Origin: Actinobacillus capsulatus DSM 19761 | Lineage (GTDB): Bacteria; Pseudomonadota; Gammaproteobacteria; Enterobacterales; Pasteurellaceae | Assembly (NCBI RefSeq): GCF_000374285.1 | Contig: NZ_KB893938.1 | Coordinates: forward strand, 53,871-117,870 | Direction of reading: 5' to 3' | DNA length: 64,000 bases | Shown here: positions 1 to 9,429 of the stretch, piece after piece | Layout: each line of letters opens with the position of its first letter | How positions within the stretch are numbered: the first letter of the stretch is position 1 | Position numbers and translations under genes: made by a program | The notes under the pieces: model-generated | The model's database searches: none | Seen by the model: only the letters and a program-made list of their open reading frames with translations | Told to the model about the DNA's origin: nothing

Positions 1-225
1 GCTTATTGCCACGTACAAGTGGAAAACGATCTAGCGCTTGTTGCGATTATCGGTAACAACTTACATACCCAAGCAGGTGTGGCGAAACAATTATTCCATA
101 CGATTGAAAACTTCAATATCCGTTTAATTAGCTACGGTGCAAGCACAAATAACGTATGTACTCTCGTGAAAAATGAAGAAGCGGATGAAGTGGTTCGTTC
201 ACTGCACGCAGGTTTATTCGAATAA
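1..225 (+). CDS. lysC: Lysine-sensitive aspartokinase, C-terminal end (partial)
   Basis: The reading frame is open from the first base, so the gene starts before the window. Only the last 74 residues are present. They correspond to the C-terminal ACT regulatory region of aspartokinase III, with the pattern ALVAIIGNN...FNIRLISYGAS...NNVCTLV and the closing HAGLFE, close to the E. coli LysC end. Aspartokinase phosphorylates aspartate at the head of lysine, threonine and methionine synthesis, and this domain binds the feedback inhibitor lysine. The assignment to the LysC rather than the ThrA/MetL type rests on the free C-terminus directly after the ACT domain. Confidence 0.88.
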   Translation, partial: AYCHVQVENDLALVAIIGNNLHTQAGVAKQLFHTIENFNIRLISYGASTNNVCTLVKNEEADEVVRSLHAGLFE

Positions 226-235
226 TCCCAACTAA

Positions 236-281
236 ACAAGCGGTTAAATTTGCAAAATTTTTTACAAATTCGACCGCTTGT
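236..281. terminator. Inverted pair of DNA uptake sequences after lysC
   Basis: ACAAGCGGT at the left and ACCGCTTGT at the right flank a T-rich centre and form a stem-loop. The core is the Actinobacillus-type uptake signal sequence. The position immediately behind the lysC stop codon fits a factor-independent terminator built from uptake sequences, a common Pasteurellaceae arrangement. Confidence 0.7.
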
Positions 282-297
282 ACTCATGCCATAAAAA

Positions 298-326
298 ATG
301 CCACAACAAATATTGTGGCATTTTTA
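298..326. terminator. Bidirectional hairpin between lysC and nrdR
   Basis: AATGCCACAA and TTGTGGCATT form a perfect stem around a short AT loop, with A-runs on the left and T-runs on the right. It ends one base before the nrdR stop codon, so it can terminate the minus-strand dnaB-ycgL-nrdR transcript as well as lysC. Confidence 0.75.
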
Positions 327-776
327 TTACTCTCTGAGTTTTTCAATTTCTTGGGTAAACTCTTCAATATCATCAAAGCTAAGGTAAACCGAAGCAAAGC
401 GAATATAAGCGACTTTATCCAACTGTTTTAAGGCATCCATCGCGAGATTCCCCACCAATTTACTTGGGACTTCTCGTTCGCCGGTCGATTGTAGCTGAAT
501 AATAATTTTGCTGATTGCTTGTTCAAGATCATCGGCACTTACCGGACGCTTTTCTAACGCACGGCTTAGACTGACTCGTAACTTATTCACATCAAACGGC
601 ACTCGGTTACCGTTATTTTTCACAATATAAGGCACAACCAATTCAGCCGATTCAAAAGTCGTAAAACGCTCTTTGCAGCTAATACATTCACGACGACGGC
701 GAATTTGGTAACCATCTGCAGCTAAACGTGAATCAACAACTTTTGTATCTTCTGCAGCACAAAACGGACAACGCAT
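327..776 (-). CDS. nrdR: Transcriptional repressor NrdR
   Basis: The 149-residue protein has the usual NrdR length and layout. An N-terminal zinc ribbon carries Cys3/Cys6 and Cys31/Cys34, followed by an ATP-cone domain from about residue 49 to 139. NrdR senses ATP/dATP and represses ribonucleotide reductase operons through NrdR boxes. The start codon overlaps the stop codon of ycgL (TAATG), so the two are probably translationally coupled within a dnaB-ycgL-nrdR transcript. Confidence 0.95.
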   Translation of the reverse strand: MRCPFCAAEDTKVVDSRLAADGYQIRRRRECISCKERFTTFESAELVVPYIVKNNGNRVPFDVNKLRVSLSRALEKRPVSADDLEQAISKIIIQLQSTGEREVPSKLVGNLAMDALKQLDKVAYIRFASVYLSFDDIEEFTQEIEKLRE

Positions 777-1063
777 TACGTTTCTCCTCTATTTTGTTCA
801 AGAAATGTTTTTAACAAATTCTCTGGTGGCGGTGGCATTTGTAAGAAAAAGCCTTGTGTTTGAATCGCTTGCAAAACTTCTTCGTTTTTTGACCGCTTGA
901 GTTGCTTTTCACCATTTAAATTAAATAGCATCACAAATTGTGGCTTACCAAACATTTGGCGTAATTCCTCCGGTACGCTATCAAATTGATCGCGTTTTGC
1001 CACATAAAGAAACATTTCTTCTCTTTTCGGGCTTTTATAAATTGCACAAAGATTAGTACTCAT
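776..1063 (-). CDS. ycgL: YcgL family protein
   Basis: A 95-residue protein beginning [21 protein letters not shown], typical of the small YcgL family of gamma-proteobacteria, whose role is not firmly established. I chose the ATG at 1063. An ATG two codons earlier and a longer upstream extension exist, but these lie inside dnaB and give an atypical N-terminus. The chosen start overlaps the dnaB end by 11 bases and the gene overlaps nrdR by one base, which implies tight coupling. Confidence 0.85.
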   Translation of the reverse strand: MSTNLCAIYKSPKREEMFLYVAKRDQFDSVPEELRQMFGKPQFVMLFNLNGEKQLKRSKNEEVLQAIQTQGFFLQMPPPPENLLKTFLEQNRGET

Positions 1064-2516
1064 CGTCATAGGCTCCGCCTGTATAGTTATCAAATCTTGA
1101 ATATTGACCTTGGAAAGTTAAACGAACTCGTCCAATCGGACCATTACGCTGCTTACCGATAATAATTTCGGCAATCCCTTTTAAATCAGAATTATCGTTA
1201 TACACCTCATCACGATAAATAAACATAATTAAGTCTGCATCTTGCTCAATAGAGCCGGATTCACGTAAGTCCGAGTTTACCGGACGTTTATCAGCACGTT
1301 GTTCCAAGCTTCGGTTTAACTGCGAAAGCGCCACCACCGGCACTTGTAATTCTTTCGCTAACGCTTTCAAAGAACGGGAAATCTCTGCAATTTCAAGGGT
1401 TCGGTTATCAGAAAACGCCGGCGCACGCATTAACTGCAAATAATCCACCATGATCATACTTAACCCGCCATTCTCACGATACACTCGTCTTGCACGCGAA
1501 CGTAATTCTGTCGGTGTTAAGCCTGAGCTATCATCGATATAGATATTTTTGCGCTCTTGCAAAATTGCCATCGTGCTGGATATTTTCGCCCAATCTTCAT
1601 CGTCATGAATCTGTCCGGTTCGAATCTTGGTTTGATCTACGCGAGAAAGCGAAGCAAGCATACGCATCATAATTTGGTCTGCCGGCATTTCAAGGCTGAA
1701 AATCAATACTGGTTTTGCCGGTTTTTTACGAGGATTACCGTATTCATCTAAATCATTCGGATCTTCCACATCTACTAACGAGGCATTTTCGCATAAGTTC
1801 ATTGCAAAAGTGGTTTTACCCATAGACGGACGTGCCGCAACGATAATTAAATCCGATGGCTGCAAACCTGCAGTTTTTTTGTTTAAATCGATGAAACCAG
1901 TTGAAACCCCCGTTACCCCGCCATTGCTACGGTTTTTTGAAAGCATCTCAATACGAGCAAGCGTGTTAATTAAGATGTCATCAATTTTTTGCGGGCCTTC
2001 ATTGCTGGTATTACGTTTTTCGGCAATTTCAAATACGATACGTTCCGCTTCATCTAAGACTTCTTTCGCATTTCTGCCTTTCGTATGATATGCCATCTCA
2101 GCAATTTGATTACCTGCCGTAATCACACCACGCAAATCGGAACGGTCACGCACAATATCTGCATAAGCAAGAATATTGGCTGCACTTGGAGTATTTTTGG
2201 AGAGTTCGGCTAAATAAGCGAAGCCACCAACGTCCTGTAGTACCCCTTTATCTTTTAAGGCTTGGTCTAAGGTGATGATATCAATCGGCTGATTATTACG
2301 CACCAACTCCACCATTTGCTCAAAAATAGTCCGATGCGCATAGTTATAAAAATCTGTCGGTTGTACACGCTCGACAACATTATCCCAATGGTCATTGCTT
2401 AGCATAATACCACCTAATACTGCCTGCTCTGCCTCAATAGAATGAGGTGAAATAGCAATTTGCTCGATTTGTTTATCTCTTGCGTTTTCTTTGTTTGATG
2501 GAGTGTACTCAGCCAT
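1053..2516 (-). CDS. dnaB: Replicative DNA helicase DnaB
   Basis: The 487-residue protein is full length for DnaB. It has the N-terminal primase/loader-interaction domain ([15 protein letters not shown]), a linker, and a RecA-like C-terminal ATPase with Walker [13 protein letters not shown], Walker [11 protein letters not shown] and the [10 protein letters not shown] region. It unwinds DNA at the replication fork as a hexamer on the lagging-strand template. There is no sign of an intein. It is first gene of the minus-strand group dnaB-ycgL-nrdR. Confidence 0.97.
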   Translation of the reverse strand: MAEYTPSNKENARDKQIEQIAISPHSIEAEQAVLGGIMLSNDHWDNVVERVQPTDFYNYAHRTIFEQMVELVRNNQPIDIITLDQALKDKGVLQDVGGFAYLAELSKNTPSAANILAYADIVRDRSDLRGVITAGNQIAEMAYHTKGRNAKEVLDEAERIVFEIAEKRNTSNEGPQKIDDILINTLARIEMLSKNRSNGGVTGVSTGFIDLNKKTAGLQPSDLIIVAARPSMGKTTFAMNLCENASLVDVEDPNDLDEYGNPRKKPAKPVLIFSLEMPADQIMMRMLASLSRVDQTKIRTGQIHDDEDWAKISSTMAILQERKNIYIDDSSGLTPTELRSRARRVYRENGGLSMIMVDYLQLMRAPAFSDNRTLEIAEISRSLKALAKELQVPVVALSQLNRSLEQRADKRPVNSDLRESGSIEQDADLIMFIYRDEVYNDNSDLKGIAEIIIGKQRNGPIGRVRLTFQGQYSRFDNYTGGAYDDEY

Positions 2517-2654
2517 TTTATTAAAACTCTACGTGACAAATGATATAAAAGATTAGTTTAACGGAAATTCATCTAAATTGAAATTTGCAATTTTTAATCA
2601 AATTCAAGCAGATTATTGATGAAAGTCTCTTTACATCATTGAAAATACAGTTAA

Positions 2655-2673
2655 AATCATTGAGAATAATTTT
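2655..2673 (+). promoter_or_regulatory. Candidate Fur box upstream of the iron-siderophore importer
   Basis: AATCATTGAGAATAATTTT resembles the 19-bp Fur consensus (GATAATGATAATCATTATC). It lies 34 bases before the chosen start of the binding-protein gene, in the expected promoter zone. An iron importer directly downstream supports the call. The match is by eye and not scored. Confidence 0.6.
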
Positions 2674-2707
2674 CACTTACAGCTCTACTTTTAAACAGGA
2701 AGGATCT

Positions 2708-3616
2708 ATGTTAAAAAAAGCATTCTTTACTTTAACTCTTGCAGCCGCATTAACTACCTCAGCATTTGCAAAAGATGTGACAATTCCAACCGCTCGCGGA
2801 GAAGTCACCTTTACACAAACGCCTCACAAAGTCGCAGTTTTTGATGCAGCAACCATTGATATTTTACAACATTTAGGAATCAAAGTAGCTGGTGCGCCTG
2901 ATGTTGCTAAAACATTACCATACTTAAAACCTGCAGTAGCGCAAGCAACCAATATCGGTACGGTTTTTGAACCTAATCTAGAAACATTAAACAGCTTAAA
3001 ACCAGATTTAATCATTGTTGCTACTCGCTCTGCCAAAAAATTAGATGATGTGAAAACGGTTGCAAATGCCATTGATTTAACGCCAAATCCTAAATTGAAT
3101 ACAATTGAAGCCGGTTTAGCAAATCTAGACAGCTTAGGCAAATTATTTGCTAAGCAAGATAAAGCTAACGAATATAAAACTGAAATTGAAACGTTATTAA
3201 AAGAAACTCAAGCCGCAGTTAAAGGTAAAGGTAACGGCTTGATTATCATTGTTAACGGTGGAAAAATGTCAGCATTTGGTGACAAAGGGCGTTTAGGTTG
3301 GGTACACTCAGCACTTGGTATTCCACTTGCAAAAGCCGATGTACATAAAAAAGGCACAAACCATGGTGAACCAATTTCGCACGAATTTTTACAAAAAATC
3401 AATCCTGACTGGTTATTTGTTCTTGACCGCACGGCTGCTATTGGTGAAGAAGGTAAAACAGCACAAGAAATTTTAGATAATGAACTTGTGCACCAAACTA
3501 AAGCCTGGAAAAACGGGCAAATTGTTTATTTAAGCAGTGCGGCCTATTTAGCTGCTGGTGGTATTGAGCAAATGCGTACCGATTTAATCAATATAAAAAA
3601 AGCATTTTCTAAATAA
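2708..3616 (+). CDS. Periplasmic iron-siderophore binding protein of an ABC importer
   Basis: The 302-residue protein begins with a classic signal peptide (MLKKAFFTLTLAAALTTSAFA, cleavage after AFA). A FepB/FatB/CeuE-type periplasmic binding domain follows, with KVAVFDAATIDILQHLGI near the N-terminus and PDLIIVATR after it. The frame stays open upstream to 2585, but the ATG at 2708 has an AGGA Shine-Dalgarno and starts the signal peptide. It should capture a ferric siderophore or related complex and deliver it to the two permeases and ATPase that follow. The substrate cannot be read from sequence; FatB/CeuE-like catecholate siderophore binders are the closest type I recognise. Confidence 0.85.
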   Translation: MLKKAFFTLTLAAALTTSAFAKDVTIPTARGEVTFTQTPHKVAVFDAATIDILQHLGIKVAGAPDVAKTLPYLKPAVAQATNIGTVFEPNLETLNSLKPDLIIVATRSAKKLDDVKTVANAIDLTPNPKLNTIEAGLANLDSLGKLFAKQDKANEYKTEIETLLKETQAAVKGKGNGLIIIVNGGKMSAFGDKGRLGWVHSALGIPLAKADVHKKGTNHGEPISHEFLQKINPDWLFVLDRTAAIGEEGKTAQEILDNELVHQTKAWKNGQIVYLSSAAYLAAGGIEQMRTDLINIKKAFSK

Positions 3617-3663
3617 ATTCACCACGCCCTCATTCATGTGAGGGCGATAATTTTTACTAGCCT

Positions 3664-4617
3664 ATGTTTTCGCTTACTCAATTTAGTTTTTTTTCGCTTT
3701 TAATTCTCAGTCTTCTGAGTATGTCTGTGGGGGTTGCCGATTTTCATTGGTCGGCTTTATTATCTGACCCGGAACAAACACAACTGTTTTTTATCAGTCG
3801 TCTTCCTCGTACCCTTGCCATTATTTTAGTCGGTGCAACCTTGAGTATTGCTGGCATGGTATTACAAATTGTATTAAAAAACCGTTTTATTGAACCAAGC
3901 ATGATCGGTGCTAGCCAAAGTGCTGCATTTGGCGTATTAGCTATCAGCCTTATTTTTCCTGCTGCACCGCTTGTTGCAAAAATGTCTTTTGCCACTTGTT
4001 GTGCATTGATTGGTATGGGAATTTTTATGCTCCTACTACGCAATCTTCCACCCCACCAAAAACTAATGGTTCCGCTCGTAGGAATTGTATTTGGCAATAT
4101 TATTGAAGCGATTACCACCTTCATTGCTTACAAGACTGATTCACTACAGCTGTTATCCATTTGGTTTTCCGGTGATTTTTCTGGCGTTTTAGCTGGTCGT
4201 TATGAATTGTTATGGCTTACCTCTGTGCTCGCTGTTGTCATTTATATTACAGCGGATCAATTAAGTATCACTGGTCTAGGGCAAAATATTAGCACTAACC
4301 TCGGTATTAATTATCGCCGAATGATATGGTTTTCCTTAATTACTGTTGCACTTATTACCGCTGTTGTCGTAGTAACCATCGGGCAAATTCCCTTTATCGG
4401 TTTAGTCGTACCGAATATTGTCTCTCGTTTAGCCAGTGACCACTTACGTAAAAACCTCCCCACCGTGGTATTACTGGGTGCAAATCTCGTTTTAGTTTGT
4501 GACATCATTGGCAGAATTATTAATACTCCTTATGAAGTACCAATTTCCACCATCTTCGGTATTTGCGGTACTGTCGTATTCCTCTATTTCTTATTTAGAG
4601 GGAAGCGTCATGCGTAA
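3664..4617 (+). CDS. Iron-siderophore ABC transporter permease 1 (FecCD family)
   Basis: A 317-residue, very hydrophobic protein with about nine membrane segments and the FecCD/BtuC family signature around residues 50-90 (RLPRTLAIILVGATLSIAG, PSMIGASQSAAFG). The late motif GQIPFIGLVVPNIVSRL lies near the coupling region that contacts the ATPase. It is 47 bases after the binding-protein gene and overlaps the second permease by eight bases. Two separate permeases imply a heterodimeric channel. Confidence 0.88.
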   Translation: MFSLTQFSFFSLLILSLLSMSVGVADFHWSALLSDPEQTQLFFISRLPRTLAIILVGATLSIAGMVLQIVLKNRFIEPSMIGASQSAAFGVLAISLIFPAAPLVAKMSFATCCALIGMGIFMLLLRNLPPHQKLMVPLVGIVFGNIIEAITTFIAYKTDSLQLLSIWFSGDFSGVLAGRYELLWLTSVLAVVIYITADQLSITGLGQNISTNLGINYRRMIWFSLITVALITAVVVVTIGQIPFIGLVVPNIVSRLASDHLRKNLPTVVLLGANLVLVCDIIGRIINTPYEVPISTIFGICGTVVFLYFLFRGKRHA

Positions 4618-5557
4618 ATCTACATCTTTACTTATTCTATTAGGACTTATCTTAGCTGCAAGTACGTTATTTTTTATGACGTTTAATGCTAATGGTAATT
4701 GGGATTTTATCTTGCCGTTCAGAGGGAAAAAGCTTTTGTTGCTTTTAACAATTGCTTATACGATCGGTATATCAACATTGTTATTCCAAACATTGACAAA
4801 TAACCCGATTCTCACGCCAAGCATTCTAGGATTTGATTCGCTTTATTTGCTTACGCAAACCATATTGATCTTTATCTTTGGCGGTATTGGCTTTACACAA
4901 TTAGATATTGCGAATAAGTTTGCTTTCGAAAGCATACTGATGTTATGCGGCTCACTTCTATTATTTAAAACGCTCACTAAAGAACATAATGATCTAACCC
5001 GAATGATTCTAGTCGGTGTGATTTTTGGTGTGTTGTTCAGAAGTCTGAATAACTTGCTACAACGGATGATCGACCCCGAAGAATTCGCCGTTGCACAAGG
5101 CTCATCTTTTGCCAGCTTTAATAGTGTCAATCTGACATTACTGTGGATTGGCGTAATCATTGCTATACTTAGTAGTTTATGGATTTGGCAGCAACGTCAT
5201 AAACTTGATGTTCTGCTGCTGGGACGAGATTGTGCGATCAATTTAGGGATCAATTACCATACATTTTCTCTCCAACTGCTGATCTGCTGTGCATTGTTGG
5301 TATCAGTTTCTACCGCGTTAGTCGGCCCAATCCTATTTTTAGGCTTATTAGTATGTGCGATCGTTAATGCACTTAGTCCTGTGATCGCACACAGTGTACG
5401 TATCCCGATGATATTCTTTATCTCTGCAACAACATTAGTGTTAGGGCAAGCTGTGTTCGAACAACTGCTAGGAATGCAAGGGGTACTTAGCGTAGTCATC
5501 GAGTTTTTCGGCGGTATAGTATTTATTTATTTGATTTTGAAACAACAGAAGAAATAA
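4610..5557 (+). CDS. Iron-siderophore ABC transporter permease 2 (FecCD family)
   Basis: A 315-residue polytopic membrane protein of the same family, with NPILTPSILGFDSLY early and a late LVGPILFLGLLVCAIVNAL segment. I place the start at the ATG at 4610 (MRKSTSLLILLG), which overlaps the previous stop, rather than at the longer upstream frame, which merely reads through the preceding gene. It pairs with permease 1 in the inner membrane. Confidence 0.88.
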   Translation: MRKSTSLLILLGLILAASTLFFMTFNANGNWDFILPFRGKKLLLLLTIAYTIGISTLLFQTLTNNPILTPSILGFDSLYLLTQTILIFIFGGIGFTQLDIANKFAFESILMLCGSLLLFKTLTKEHNDLTRMILVGVIFGVLFRSLNNLLQRMIDPEEFAVAQGSSFASFNSVNLTLLWIGVIIAILSSLWIWQQRHKLDVLLLGRDCAINLGINYHTFSLQLLICCALLVSVSTALVGPILFLGLLVCAIVNALSPVIAHSVRIPMIFFISATTLVLGQAVFEQLLGMQGVLSVVIEFFGGIVFIYLILKQQKK

Positions 5558-5559
5558 CG

Positions 5560-6318
5560 ATGATCGATATTAAAAATCTTTCTCATAAAATTGGCAATAC
5601 GACTATTTTAAATAATATTAATTTACATATTCCTAATGGTGGTATTACCGCTCTTATCGGTGCAAACGGCGCGGGTAAATCTACCCTACTGTCCCTAATT
5701 GCCCGATTGCAAAATATACAAAGCGGTCAAATTTGGTTAAATAATTACAATATTATGGAAACAGATTCGCGTAAAATTGCACAACATCTTGCTATTTTAA
5801 CGCAAGATAATGTCATCCATAGCCGTATTACTGTACGAGATTTATTAATGTTCGGTCGTTATCCGCATCATCAAGGAAAAATCAGAGAACAAGATAAGCA
5901 AATTATCGAAAAAGCGTTACAACGTTTCGAACTTGAGCAATTTAAAGATCGCTTTTTAAACGAACTCTCTGGAGGTCAACGCCAAAGAGCTTTAATTGCA
6001 ATGACATTCTGCCAACAAACGCAGCATGTTTTACTTGATGAGCCATTAAATAATTTGGACATGTTTCATGCAAGAGAATTAATGCGCTTACTACGTAAAC
6101 TCACCGATGAATTACAACTGACTACAATAATGGTTGTACATGATATCAATATGGCAGCAGCTTATGCCGATACTATTGTGGCAATGAAGAACGGTGAGAT
6201 TATTATGACCGGTTCACCGGAGGAAATTATTACGCCAGAAAATTTAAAAACTGTATTTAATCTGGATGCGGAAGTCCTTGAACATAATGGCAAACGCTTA
6301 GTTATTCACCATATTTAA
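5560..6318 (+). CDS. Iron-siderophore ABC transporter ATP-binding protein
   Basis: The 252-residue ATPase has Walker A GANGAGKST, ABC signature LSGGQRQRA, Walker B HVLLDEPL and the switch histidine in VVHDINMA, all in FecE/FepC order. It starts two bases after the second permease stop codon and is the last gene of the four-gene operon (binding protein, two permeases, ATPase). It powers import of ferric siderophore from periplasm to cytoplasm. Confidence 0.93.
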   Translation: MIDIKNLSHKIGNTTILNNINLHIPNGGITALIGANGAGKSTLLSLIARLQNIQSGQIWLNNYNIMETDSRKIAQHLAILTQDNVIHSRITVRDLLMFGRYPHHQGKIREQDKQIIEKALQRFELEQFKDRFLNELSGGQRQRALIAMTFCQQTQHVLLDEPLNNLDMFHARELMRLLRKLTDELQLTTIMVVHDINMAAAYADTIVAMKNGEIIMTGSPEEIITPENLKTVFNLDAEVLEHNGKRLVIHHI

Positions 6319-6344
6319 TTGATTAAATTTTAATAAATATATTT

Positions 6345-6396
6345 CAAGCGGTTTAATTGGTAAAAAATCTTACAAATTAGACCGCTTATTTTTCTA
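6345..6396. terminator. Uptake-sequence inverted pair closing the iron operon
   Basis: CAAGCGGTTT and AGACCGCTTA flank an AT-rich loop and are followed by a T-run. The pair sits just downstream of the ATPase stop codon. Confidence 0.7.
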
Positions 6397-6490
6397 TTTT
6401 CCAGTGATCTTTTAGCTTGTATAAAGTAAAATAAAAGAGACTTTGTCTTGTATAAAATTGAGTAAATTTAATCACAATGGAGATATCCCT

Positions 6491-7171
6491 ATGGCAATGA
6501 ATAACATTTTAGGTTTATTCGCACAATCGCCACTTAAACCACTACAAAAACTGTCTGTAAAAGTGACTGAATGTAGTGAACTTCTCGAACCGTTCTTTGC
6601 AGCAACTTTCCAAAAAGATTGGGAAAAGGCAGCTGAAGTACGTGAGCAAATTATCGATTTAGAGCGTCGTGCAGATGCTTTAAAACGTGAAATCCGTTTA
6701 AAACTTCCTCGCGGTTTATTCTTACCGGTAGAACGAACCGACTTGTTAGAGTTAGTGACTCAATTAGATAAAGTAGCAAATTACTCAAGAGATATTTCTG
6801 GCCGTATCATCGGCCGTCAATTAGTGATTCCTGAGCCGATGCAAGAACCTTTCAAGCAGTTTCTTTCTCGTAGTCTTGATTCCACTCGCCAAGTTCGCAA
6901 AGTACTTGCTGAATTAGACGAACTATTGGAGACAGGCTTTCGCGGTCGTGAACTAAAATTTGTAAACAATATGATTTTAGAACTAGATCAAATTGAAGAC
7001 GATACCGATCAGCTTCAAATCGTATTGCGCCGTACATTAAGAACTGTTGAAAATGATCTTAACCCGATTGATGTAATGTTTTTATATAAATGTATTGAAC
7101 GAGTTAGCATTTTAGCTGACCAAGCTCAACGTGTAGGATCGCGTATCGAGCTAATGCTGGCCAAAGCATAA
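6491..7171 (+). CDS. PhoU-like (TIGR00153/DUF47) phosphate-transport accessory protein
   Basis: A 226-residue, mostly helical protein of the DUF47 PhoU-like family, with LFAQSPLKPLQKL at the start and RRADALKREIRLKLPRGLFL in the first bundle. Members are usually encoded directly before a PiT-type phosphate transporter, as here (16 bases before it), and are thought to modulate transporter activity or phosphate storage. The start at 6491 follows a GGAGAT Shine-Dalgarno; upstream in-frame codons give an unconserved tail. Confidence 0.85.
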   Translation: MAMNNILGLFAQSPLKPLQKLSVKVTECSELLEPFFAATFQKDWEKAAEVREQIIDLERRADALKREIRLKLPRGLFLPVERTDLLELVTQLDKVANYSRDISGRIIGRQLVIPEPMQEPFKQFLSRSLDSTRQVRKVLAELDELLETGFRGRELKFVNNMILELDQIEDDTDQLQIVLRRTLRTVENDLNPIDVMFLYKCIERVSILADQAQRVGSRIELMLAKA

Positions 7172-7187
7172 TATTAAGGAGATTCTA

Positions 7188-8450
7188 ATGGAATTACTTC
7201 AAGAATATGGCTCTACGTTAGTCATTATTACTGCCCTTTTTGGTTTTTTTATGGCTTTTGGTATTGGTGCCAATGACGTATCTAATGCAATGGGAACATC
7301 AGTAGGCTCTGGTACGATCACTGCACGTCAAGCAATTATTATTGCAATGATATTTGAATTTGCCGGTGCTTATCTTGCAGGTGGCGAAGTAACCGAAACG
7401 ATTAAAAGCGGTATTATTGACGTTTCACTTTTCGCTGACAAACCTGATGTCTTGGTATTAGGCATGATGTCTGCGCTTTTTGCTGCCGGTTTTTGGTTAT
7501 TAATCGCATCCAAAATGGGTTGGCCAGTTTCAACAACACACGCTATCATTGGTGCAATTATCGGTTTCGGTTGCTTAACAGTAGGTAGTGATGCCGTGCA
7601 GTGGGCACAATTAGGTGGAATCGTAGGTAGCTGGTTTATTACACCAGTTATTGCCGGTATCGTTGCTTACTGGGTTTTCACCAGTACACAGAAATTGATC
7701 TTCGATACGGCTGAGCCAATGAAAAATGCACAAAAATACGGTCCTTTCTATATGGCATTAACTGCTTTTATTTTAAGTATCGTTACAATGACTAAAGGTC
7801 TGAAGCACGTTGGTTTACATCTAACTACTACAGAAACCATGTTAATCTCTTCAGTTATCGCTGCGATTGCCGTTATCACTTGTTACTTCTACTTCCGTAG
7901 CGAAGCATTTGCAAAACGTGCTCAGGGTGCGGCATTCGGTGGTGTAGAAAAAGTATTTAGTATCTTAATGCTACTAACCGCTTGTTCAATGGCATTCGCA
8001 CACGGTTCAAATGATGTAGCAAATGCGGTAGGTCCTCTTTCAGCAGTGGTATCAATCGTAGAAAGCGGCGATATGGTAAGCGGCAAAGCGGCATTAGCAC
8101 CTTGGATTCTTCCTTTAGGTGCTGCAGGTATTGCTGCCGGTATGCTTATCATGGGTTACAAAGTCATGGGTACTATGGGTACCGGTATTACTGATTTAAC
8201 GCCAAGCCGTGGCTTCTCTGCTGAATTTGCTTGTGCGACCACTGTAGTTATCGCTTCTGGTACCGGTTTACCGATTTCAACAACGCAAACCATCGTTGGT
8301 GCAATCTTAGGTGTTGGTTTTGCACGAGGTATTGCGGCATTAAACTTAGGTATTATTCGCAATATTGTTGCTTCATGGGTAATCACATTACCTGCTGGCG
8401 CAATTATCGCTATTGCGATTTATGAAATTTTATTAGCGATTTTCTATTAA
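7188..8450 (+). CDS. Inorganic phosphate transporter, PiT family
   Basis: The 420-residue protein has two homologous PiT halves, each with the family signature: FGIGANDVSNAMGTSVGSGT near residue 25 and FAHGSNDVANAVGPLSAVV near residue 270. About ten membrane segments are visible. It imports metal-phosphate or phosphate by proton or sodium symport. It has its own AAGGAG Shine-Dalgarno and is co-transcribed with the PhoU-like gene. Confidence 0.93.
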   Translation: MELLQEYGSTLVIITALFGFFMAFGIGANDVSNAMGTSVGSGTITARQAIIIAMIFEFAGAYLAGGEVTETIKSGIIDVSLFADKPDVLVLGMMSALFAAGFWLLIASKMGWPVSTTHAIIGAIIGFGCLTVGSDAVQWAQLGGIVGSWFITPVIAGIVAYWVFTSTQKLIFDTAEPMKNAQKYGPFYMALTAFILSIVTMTKGLKHVGLHLTTTETMLISSVIAAIAVITCYFYFRSEAFAKRAQGAAFGGVEKVFSILMLLTACSMAFAHGSNDVANAVGPLSAVVSIVESGDMVSGKAALAPWILPLGAAGIAAGMLIMGYKVMGTMGTGITDLTPSRGFSAEFACATTVVIASGTGLPISTTQTIVGAILGVGFARGIAALNLGIIRNIVASWVITLPAGAIIAIAIYEILLAIFY

Positions 8451-8517
8451 TTTTTTAACTCTGGGAAAAGTACATTAGTGTGTTTTTCCTTTTTACTGAC
8501 TAAAAGGAACATCGATT

Positions 8518-9123
8518 ATGCTAAAACGAAAGTCGACCCTACTCGCTTGTTTATTACTCGGAACCTCTCTTCCTGCTTTTTCGGCAGATTATATTACTGA
8601 AAACCTCAGTACTTATATGCGTAAAGGAGCTGGTGATCAATATAAAATCTCAGGTGCTATTCAAGCAGGAGAAAAAGTAACGGTGTTAGGCCGTAAAGAT
8701 CGCTTTGTTCTTATTCGTGATAGCAAAAATCGTGAAGGCTGGGTACTTGCTTCAGAAATTTCTCAAACAGCAAGTCCAAAAGATTTAATCCCTCAACTAC
8801 AGCAACAAGTGAAGGATTTAAGCACCAAATTAGGTAAGATTGACAGCGATTGGCAACAACGTACCGTTGAAATGCAACGTCGTAGTCAACAAGCTGAGCA
8901 GCAAAGTAGTGAATTACTTGATCAAAATGCACAACTTAAACGTGAATTGGAAGTATTGAAGAATAAAAATCGCGACTTAGAAACAATGCATGATTCTGAG
9001 AAGCGTGAAATTGTTATTCAATGGTTCATCTATGGTGGTTCTGTATTAGCAGCGGGTTTATTACTCGGTCTATTTATTCCATTTATTCTGCCTCGCCGTA
9101 GACGTAATAACGGCTGGTCATAA
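8518..9123 (+). CDS. SH3-domain protein with C-terminal membrane anchor (TIGR04211 family)
   Basis: A 201-residue protein with a signal peptide (MLKRKSTLLACLLLGTSLPAFSA), a bacterial SH3-like domain (residues 27-85, YITENLSTYMRKGAGDQYKI...REGWVLASEI), a coiled coil (about 90-160) and a C-terminal transmembrane helix followed by an RRRR-type stop-transfer. This matches the TIGR04211 family, including E. coli YgiM, whose function is not settled. Topology places the SH3 domain in the periplasm. Confidence 0.83.
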   Translation: MLKRKSTLLACLLLGTSLPAFSADYITENLSTYMRKGAGDQYKISGAIQAGEKVTVLGRKDRFVLIRDSKNREGWVLASEISQTASPKDLIPQLQQQVKDLSTKLGKIDSDWQQRTVEMQRRSQQAEQQSSELLDQNAQLKRELEVLKNKNRDLETMHDSEKREIVIQWFIYGGSVLAAGLLLGLFIPFILPRRRRNNGWS

Positions 9124-9144
9124 AAGTGATGAGTTATTAAATAA

Positions 9145-9190
9145 ACAAGCGGTTTCTTTTGGTAAAACTTTTACAAAAATAGACCGCTTA
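9145..9190. terminator. Uptake-sequence inverted pair, convergent terminator
   Basis: ACAAGCGGTT and AGACCGCTTA form a stem followed by T-runs. It lies between the convergent SH3-domain gene and the tusA-like gene, touching the stop codon of the latter, so it probably terminates both. Confidence 0.7.
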
Positions 9191-9409
9191 TTTTTTTATT
9201 ATGATAACCCGCCTTATATCCCCATTCTGATAACCTAGCCACTGATATCCATATTGTTCACACAGCAGCTTAAAGTCATCCTGATTACTCGCTAAATTTA
9301 TACAAATCACTAATGTACTATGGACGGGTAAACTCGCTAACGCTTTTTTTGCCATTAATAAGGGCATGGGGCAGCTATATGCAGTTAAATCTAATTGATA
9401 TACATTCAT
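9188..9409 (-). CDS. TusA/SirA family sulfur-carrier protein
   Basis: A 73-residue protein with the family motif LTAYSCPMPLLMAKKAL, including the CPxP cysteine (Cys13) that carries persulfide sulfur in TusA. Related paralogues (YedF, YeeD) keep the same fold and have other or unknown partners. It lies 20 bases downstream of the hemerythrin-like gene and may be co-transcribed with it. I do not assign it to tusA itself, because the rest of the sequence is divergent. Confidence 0.8.
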   Translation of the reverse strand: MNVYQLDLTAYSCPMPLLMAKKALASLPVHSTLVICINLASNQDDFKLLCEQYGYQWLGYQNGDIRRVIIIKK

Positions 9410-9429
9410 TAATAGGGAAATGCCGTTAT